From: Comamonadaceae bacterium
Lineage (GTDB): Bacteria > Pseudomonadota > Gammaproteobacteria > Burkholderiales > Burkholderiaceae_C
Length of the DNA stretch: 11,278 bases
Reading direction: 5' to 3'
NCBI GenBank assembly: GCA_024642025.1
Contig: JAHEBY010000050.1
Span: forward strand, 1 to 11,278
Within the stretch, counting starts at the first letter, position 1. The number at the start of each line of letters is the position of its first letter. A program made the translations under genes and the position numbers. The notes beneath the pieces were generated by a model, which did not search any database, had not been told where the DNA came from, and saw only the letters and a program-made list of their open reading frames with translations. Shown here piece by piece: positions 6,969 through 11,278 of the stretch.

Positions 6969-8167
6969 ATTTCGATGGCCAGCGCGGTCGCTTCGCCGCC
7001 ACCAATACACAGCGTGGCGATGCCTCTTTTCAGTCCGCGCGCCTTGAGCGCATGCAACAGCGTCACCATGATGCGCGCACCACTGGCGCCAATCGGGTGA
7101 CCCAGCGCGCAGGCGCCGCCGTTCACATTGACGATGTCGTGGGGGAGGCCCAACTCATGCATCAGCGCCATGGGCACCACCGCAAACGCCTCGTTGACTT
7201 CCCACAAATCCACGTCTTTCACCTGCCAGCCGGTTTTGGCCAGCAGCTTCTGAACCGCACCCACTGGCGCCGTGGCAAACCAGTTGGGCTCCCGAGCGTG
7301 CACGGTGTGGGCCACAATGCGGGCCATGGGCTTGACATTGAGCTTGCCTGCGGTCTCGGCGCGCATCATCACCATGGCAGCCGCGCCGTCGTTGATGGAC
7401 GAACTGCTGGCCGCCGTAACCGTGCCGTCTTTTTTGAACGCAGGCTTGAGCGTGGGAATTTTGTCCAGCTTGATCTTGCCCGGGCCTTCGTCAATGCTGA
7501 CCTGCACGTCGCCGGTTCGGGTTTTGACGGTTACCGGCGTGATTTCCGCCGCAAAAGCACCAGACTGGGTGGCCGCCTGTGCGCGCTGCACGCTGGTTGT
7601 GGCGAACTGGTCTTGTTGTTCGCGGGTGAACTTGTATTTGGCCGCGCAGTCTTCGCCAAAGGTGCCCATCGAGCGGCCAGCTTCGTAGGCGTCTTCCAGG
7701 CCATCGAGCATCATGTGATCCATCACGCGGTCATGGCCAATGCGAATGCCGGTGCGCCCTTTGGGCAGCAGGTGCGGCGCGTTGGTCATGCTTTCCATGC
7801 CACCGGCCACCAGCACATCGGCGCTGCCGGAAAGCAACATGTCGTGCGCAAACATGGCGGCCCGCATGCCCGAGCCGCACATTTTGGACAGCGTGACCGC
7901 CCCCGCGCTGATGGGCAGGCCGCCCTTGAACGCGGCCTGTCGGGCGGGCGCCTGACCCTGACCTGCCATCAGGCAATTGCCAAAAATCACCTCATCGACG
8001 ATTTCGGGCTTGAACGAAGAGCCCTTTGCTGCGCGATCCAGCGCGGCCCGGATGGCCGCACCACCCAGATCGTGCGCTGCGAGCGACGCGAAGTCGCCCA
8101 TGAAACTGCCCATGGGCGTGCGGGCGGCGCTGACGATGACAACAGGATTGGAAGGTGTGGAGTTCAT
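6962..8167 (-). CDS. thiolase, acetyl-CoA acetyltransferase type
   Basis: A 401-residue thiolase that condenses two acetyl-CoA or, in the catabolic direction, splits acetoacetyl-CoA (or a related 3-ketoacyl-CoA) with CoA. The acyl-accepting cysteine is Cys97 in SKMCGSG. The catalytic histidine is His357 in ALGHPIGASG and the second catalytic cysteine is Cys387 in CIGGGEATA; the NEAFA motif is at 325-329. The segment TAASSSSINDGAA (251-263) has Ser where many relatives have Asn. The length suits biosynthetic/degradative acetoacetyl-CoA thiolases (AtoB/PhaA) as well as FadA-like enzymes, so chain-length preference is open. The ATG overlaps the aceK TGA (ATGA) and has no clear ribosome site, suggesting translation coupled to aceK. 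The gene ends inside a small AT-rich repeat. In this neighbourhood it would use the acetoacetate made from leucine once activated to acetoacetyl-CoA. Confidence 0.93.
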   Translation of the reverse strand: MNSTPSNPVVIVSAARTPMGSFMGDFASLAAHDLGGAAIRAALDRAAKGSSFKPEIVDEVIFGNCLMAGQGQAPARQAAFKGGLPISAGAVTLSKMCGSGMRAAMFAHDMLLSGSADVLVAGGMESMTNAPHLLPKGRTGIRIGHDRVMDHMMLDGLEDAYEAGRSMGTFGEDCAAKYKFTREQQDQFATTSVQRAQAATQSGAFAAEITPVTVKTRTGDVQVSIDEGPGKIKLDKIPTLKPAFKKDGTVTAASSSSINDGAAAMVMMRAETAGKLNVKPMARIVAHTVHAREPNWFATAPVGAVQKLLAKTGWQVKDVDLWEVNEAFAVVPMALMHELGLPHDIVNVNGGACALGHPIGASGARIMVTLLHALKARGLKRGIATLCIGGGEATALAIEML

Positions 8168-10056
8168 GTGACAGGCTGAGTTGAAAGTTGAGATGGCGCG
8201 TCGGAGAGCGCGGGGGTGCTGGCTTTGGCCGTGGCAAACCGCTTCTCCTGCTCATACGGAAAAACGTCAAACACATGGCCTTCTGAAATGCGCTCTTTGT
8301 GGGCCTGCCAGAAGCTGGCATCCAGCAGGTCGGCATGGTGCTTCATGAATACCTCGCGCACCGCCGTGTTGCCCAGCAGGAAGGGACCAAACGTCTCGGG
8401 AAACACGTCCCTGGGGCCCACGCTGTACCAGACTTCACCGCTCATTTCGTCTTCTTCAGTGCGTGGCGCGGGCACCTTGCGGAAGTTGCAGTCGGTGATG
8501 TACTCGATCTCGTCGTAGTCGTAAAACACCACTTTGCCGTTGCGGGTGATGCCAAAGTTTTTCCACAGCATGTCGCCCGGAAAGATGTTGGCGGCCACCA
8601 GGTCCTTGATGGCGTTGCCATACTCCACCACGCCACGCTCAATCTGCACTTTGGCCTGCAGCGCCTTTGGAGATTGCGCATTGGGGTCAGCGCCGCCCGC
8701 ATCAAACGCCTCCTGCAGGTAGATGTTGAGCGGAATCATGCGCCGCTCGATATACACGTGCTTGATGATGACTTCCAGCTTGCCATCGGCATCCCGGTCG
8801 CTGATTTCAAGCTGGCTGGGCGCAAACTTCTCGATTTCGGCAATCAATTCGTCATCGAATCGCTCACGCGGGAACGCCACTTCGCTGTATTCCAGCGTGT
8901 CAGCCATGCGGCCAACACGATCATGCTGTTTGACCAGCAGGTACTTTCCCTTGATCTGCTCGCGCGTGGTGTCTTTTTGCGGTGGGTAGTAGTCCTTGAT
9001 GACCTTGAACACATACGGAAAGCTCGGCAAATCAAACACCAGCATCACCATGCCCTTGATGCCGGGCGCAATACGGAACTTGTCGGTCGAATGCCTCAGG
9101 TGATGCAAAAAATCCCGGTAAAACAGGGTTTTGCCCTGCTTGGCCAAGCCGAGCGCGTTGTAAATTTCGTTGCGTGGCTTGCGCGGCATCATGCTGCGCA
9201 GAAATTGCACATAGGCGGACGGGATTTCCATGTCGACCATGAAGTAGGCTCGCGCAAAGCTGAACAGAATCAGCAGATCGTCTTCACCAAACAACGCGGC
9301 ATCGATGGCAAGCCGATCACCCGCGGCGGTATGAAGAATCGGCAATGCAAACGGGAATTCGTTGAATCCGTTGATCAGCTTGCCCACAATGTAGGCGCCT
9401 TTATTGCGAAAGAACAAGCTGGACAGCACCTGCACCTGAAAATTGGCGCGCAGCTTGGCGTCGCCCAGCAGCGCGTTCATGGCGTCTGCCACGAGGCCCG
9501 CGTCGCGGCCCAAGTCTTCAAATTCGCGTCGCAGGTCAAAGTCTTTTGCCATCCTCGCAACCACGTCGTGCATGGCGCCCTGCTTGGGGTAATAGGCCCG
9601 AAATGTCGGTCGGGCCTCGGGCTCGGTGTCTTCGATGTATTCGGTGCTCACGGCCGGACGCACAAAGATGAAGTCGTTGTGAAAGTGAGTCCGGTGCAGG
9701 ATTTTGGTGGTGACCGAGTTGAAGAACGTCTCGGCCAGCTCTGGCTGGTGATGGTTCACCAGGAGGCCGATGTAATGCAGCTTCACCTGCTGCCAGATGT
9801 CCATGGGCTGCTCACCGGCCTTGTATTCGCGCTCAAGTCGTCTGGAGCACTCTTTGACTCTGAGGTCATAAAACTCGATGCGCTCGCGCTGGGCGCGCTG
9901 CTGACCGCGCCAGTCTGCTGTTTCAAACCGGTGCTTGGCGCGGGCCGATTCGGTACGAAACAACTGGTAATGGCGGTTGAAGCCATCCATCATCGCCTTG
10001 GCAATGTCATAGGCGACCGTTGAGTCGAGCCGCTGCGGAAACAGGTTTGCTACCAT
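8164..10056 (-). CDS. aceK: isocitrate dehydrogenase kinase/phosphatase
   Basis: This bifunctional enzyme phosphorylates and dephosphorylates isocitrate dehydrogenase, setting the split of isocitrate between the TCA cycle and the glyoxylate shunt during growth on acetyl-CoA-yielding substrates. At 630 residues it is somewhat longer than E. coli AceK (578), mainly by the C-terminal tail (about 605-630, low complexity) and small insertions. The regulatory N-terminal half includes HYIGLLVNHHQPELAETFFNSV (94-115). The kinase half has the ATP loop APGIKGM (330-336), Lys351 in YVFKVIKD, Asp386 in VGRMADTLEY, Asp495 in IFPGDMLWKNFG and Asp513 in FYDYDE, which correspond to the E. coli catalytic and ATP/Mg positions 336, 371, 457 and 475. 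The chosen ATG lies inside an AT-rich repeat with no obvious ribosome site, yet the N-terminus aligns with the family. It is 19 bases from can and overlaps the thiolase ATG. It is not next to aceA or aceB here. Confidence 0.96.
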   Translation of the reverse strand: MVANLFPQRLDSTVAYDIAKAMMDGFNRHYQLFRTESARAKHRFETADWRGQQRAQRERIEFYDLRVKECSRRLEREYKAGEQPMDIWQQVKLHYIGLLVNHHQPELAETFFNSVTTKILHRTHFHNDFIFVRPAVSTEYIEDTEPEARPTFRAYYPKQGAMHDVVARMAKDFDLRREFEDLGRDAGLVADAMNALLGDAKLRANFQVQVLSSLFFRNKGAYIVGKLINGFNEFPFALPILHTAAGDRLAIDAALFGEDDLLILFSFARAYFMVDMEIPSAYVQFLRSMMPRKPRNEIYNALGLAKQGKTLFYRDFLHHLRHSTDKFRIAPGIKGMVMLVFDLPSFPYVFKVIKDYYPPQKDTTREQIKGKYLLVKQHDRVGRMADTLEYSEVAFPRERFDDELIAEIEKFAPSQLEISDRDADGKLEVIIKHVYIERRMIPLNIYLQEAFDAGGADPNAQSPKALQAKVQIERGVVEYGNAIKDLVAANIFPGDMLWKNFGITRNGKVVFYDYDEIEYITDCNFRKVPAPRTEEDEMSGEVWYSVGPRDVFPETFGPFLLGNTAVREVFMKHHADLLDASFWQAHKERISEGHVFDVFPYEQEKRFATAKASTPALSDAPSQLSTQPVT

Positions 10057-10074
10057 TTAAATAGCTATTAGCGC
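10049..10074 (+). repeat. AT-rich hairpin repeat, copy 4 (can-aceK junction)
   Basis: The stretch GCTACCATTTAAATAGC followed by TATTAGCGC has the same layout as the other copies; the arms GCTAC and ATAGC pair at four of five positions. It fills the whole can-aceK gap, contains the aceK ATG (10054-10056) and its next two codons, and stops next to the can stop codon. No Shine-Dalgarno sequence is left upstream of aceK. Confidence 0.5.
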
Positions 10075-10075
10075 A

Positions 10076-10735
10076 CTATGGACGAGGGCTGGAGGCCGAA
10101 ATGGCATGAATTGCGGCCAGGTACATGCTTTCCAGCTGGTCCACGCCCGACACTGAAATCGCCAGATCCTGCAGCAGGCCATCGTGCAGGCCATACACCC
10201 AGCCATGTACCTGCACTTTTTGGCCACGCGCCCAGGCGTCGAGCATCACGGTGGACTGGCACACATTCACCACTTGCTCCACCACATTGAGCGCCACCAG
10301 CGCATCATGCCGCTTGTCGGGCGCAAGGGCCTCCAGCAACGTGCGGTGCCGATCCCGCACATCCTGAATGTGACGCAACCAGTTGTCGGCCAGCCCCACG
10401 CGCACCCCCTGCAGCGCAGCCTGCACGCCAGAGCAGCCGTAGTGGCCCACCACCATCACATGCTCTACCTTGAGCATCTCCACGGCAAATTGAACGGTAG
10501 ACAGCGCGTTCAGATCCGAATGCACCACCACGTTGGCCACGTTGCGGTGCACAAACACCTCGCCAGGCTCCAGCCCCGTGATCTGGTTGGCCGGCACCCG
10601 GCTGTCCGAGCAGCCAATCCACATGTACTTCGGGCGCTGCTGGCTGGCGAGTTGGGTAAAAAACCCGGGCCGCTCCCGCTCCATCTGGGCGGCCCAGGCG
10701 CGGTTGTGGGCAAACAGTTCTTGAATGGTCAGCAT
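10076..10735 (-). CDS. can: beta-class carbonic anhydrase (Can type)
   Basis: A 219-residue zinc enzyme that interconverts CO2 and bicarbonate in the cytoplasm. Zinc ligands fall at Cys42, Asp44, His98 and Cys101, the same numbers as in E. coli Can; the Asp44-Arg46 pair is in CSDSRVPANQ and the second cluster is GHYGCSGV. The length is that of E. coli Can (220). VFVHRNVANVV (60-70) and VHGWVYGLHDGLL (176-188) are the usual conserved strands. No strong ribosome site is seen before the ATG. The gene lies 45 bases downstream of isovaleryl-CoA dehydrogenase and 19 bases upstream of aceK, in the same direction, so co-transcription is likely. Its place in the locus makes sense because methylcrotonyl-CoA carboxylase consumes bicarbonate; that link is inference. 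Confidence 0.96.
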   Translation of the reverse strand: MLTIQELFAHNRAWAAQMERERPGFFTQLASQQRPKYMWIGCSDSRVPANQITGLEPGEVFVHRNVANVVVHSDLNALSTVQFAVEMLKVEHVMVVGHYGCSGVQAALQGVRVGLADNWLRHIQDVRDRHRTLLEALAPDKRHDALVALNVVEQVVNVCQSTVMLDAWARGQKVQVHGWVYGLHDGLLQDLAISVSGVDQLESMYLAAIHAISASSPRP

Positions 10736-10780
10736 TTGGCTATTGTGTGGGGGAAGTGTGTGGGTGAAGTGGTTGGTGCT

Positions 10781-11278
10781 TTACATCGTTTCGGCAAACA
10801 ATTCCCGCCCGATCAGCATGCGGCGGATCTCGCTGGTGCCGGCACCAATTTCGTAAAGTTTGGCGTCGCGCCACAAGCGGCCCAGCGGATATTCGTTGAT
10901 GTAGCCGTTACCACCAAAAATCTGCACGCCCTCGCCGGCCATCCAGGTCGCCTTCTCGGCACACCACAGGATGACTGATGCACAGTCTTTGCGGATCTGA
11001 CGGACGTGCTCCGCACCCAGCAGGTCGAGGTTTTTGGCAACCGTGTAGGCAAATGAGCGACCGGCCTGCAATACAGTGTACATGTCGGCAACCTTGCCCT
11101 GAATCAGCTGAAATTCGCCGATGCTTTGCCCAAACTGCTTGCGGTCATGGATGTAGGGCAACACGTTGTCCATCACCGATTGCATGATGCCCAGTGGTCC
11201 GCCGGTGAGCACCGCACGCTCGTAGTCGAGGCCACTCATCAGTACTTTTGCGCCACTGTTGAGGCCGCCCAGCACGTG
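10781..11278 (-). CDS. liuA: isovaleryl-CoA dehydrogenase, C-terminal part (cut by right edge)
   Basis: The last 165 or so residues of a flavoprotein that oxidises isovaleryl-CoA to 3-methylcrotonyl-CoA, the step before methylcrotonyl-CoA carboxylase. The frame is open to the right edge, so the N-terminal FAD/substrate part lies outside; the first whole codons (CAC GTG) are internal. The stretch GLDYERAVLTGGPLGIMQ carries the glutamate that is the catalytic base in isovaleryl-CoA dehydrogenases. At the site where most acyl-CoA dehydrogenases have that Glu, this protein reads IGAGTSEIRR, with no Glu. HDRKQFGQSIGEFQLIQGKVADMY and QIFGGNGYINEYPLGRLWRDAKLYEIG are also typical. This separates it clearly from the other acyl-CoA dehydrogenase in the window. 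The 45-base gap to can suggests one operon. Confidence 0.93.
   Translation of the reverse strand, partial: HVLGGLNSGAKVLMSGLDYERAVLTGGPLGIMQSVMDNVLPYIHDRKQFGQSIGEFQLIQGKVADMYTVLQAGRSFAYTVAKNLDLLGAEHVRQIRKDCASVILWCAEKATWMAGEGVQIFGGNGYINEYPLGRLWRDAKLYEIGAGTSEIRRMLIGRELFAETM

Noticed and set aside
7052..8179. A 375-codon plus-strand frame opposite the thiolase
   Set aside because: Antisense shadow of a well-supported thiolase, with low-complexity His/Arg/Gly-rich composition.
8299..10023. A 574-codon open frame on the plus strand across aceK
   Set aside because: It is the exact antisense of aceK and its translation is His/Val/Arg/Gln-rich with no recognisable domain; such shadow frames are common opposite GC-rich genes.
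1792..10748. An 11-base match TGGCTATTGTG upstream of both liuB and can
   Set aside because: Matches of 11 bases are expected by chance in 11 kb, and there is no palindromic or promoter structure shared around them.

Overview
The window reads as ordinary chromosomal DNA from a GC-rich betaproteobacterium, most likely Burkholderiales and probably Comamonadaceae (a Polaromonas, Rhodoferax or Acidovorax type). This rests on the gene set (a liu-type leucine/isovalerate locus carrying aceK and a Can-type carbonic anhydrase), on protein features recognised from memory, and on AT-rich small repeats of a style I associate with that family. I saw no mobile element, phage gene, tRNA, rRNA or CRISPR array. 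No gene-free stretch is longer than about 125 bases.

Layout. All genes except one read leftward (minus strand). From the right edge, in transcription order: the C-terminal part of isovaleryl-CoA dehydrogenase (liuA/ivd), beta-carbonic anhydrase (can), isocitrate dehydrogenase kinase/phosphatase (aceK), a thiolase translationally coupled to aceK by an ATGA overlap, and an acyl-CoA dehydrogenase with a TTG start. This block meets, tail to tail with overlapping ends, the only rightward gene: an 898-residue NDP-forming acyl-CoA synthetase fused to a GNAT acetyltransferase (Pat/PatZ type). Diverging from that gene's start and again reading leftward are a rhodanese and a HAD phosphatase (also ATGA-coupled). 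A 30-bp perfect palindrome lies on the HAD stop codon, followed by liuB (methylcrotonyl-CoA carboxylase carboxyltransferase subunit). A weak partial reading frame may continue off the left edge.

How it fits together. LiuA oxidises isovaleryl-CoA to 3-methylcrotonyl-CoA, and LiuB with a biotin subunit outside the window carboxylates it using bicarbonate, which Can can supply. The pathway ends in acetyl-CoA and acetoacetate. The thiolase can split acetoacetyl-CoA to acetyl-CoA, and AceK sends isocitrate into the glyoxylate shunt when acetyl-CoA is the carbon source. The Pat-like protein would sense or regulate acyl-CoA metabolism by lysine acylation, or make acyl-CoA itself. Together this looks like a leucine-to-acetyl-CoA-to-glyoxylate-shunt module. 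The palindrome before liuB is the best regulatory candidate (LiuR/MerR-like operator).

No clearly new system is visible. The points most worth a second look are four copies of a short AT-rich imperfect hairpin repeat, each inside or touching a coding sequence; the palindromic operator; and a Pat-type protein that keeps the synthetase-domain histidine.
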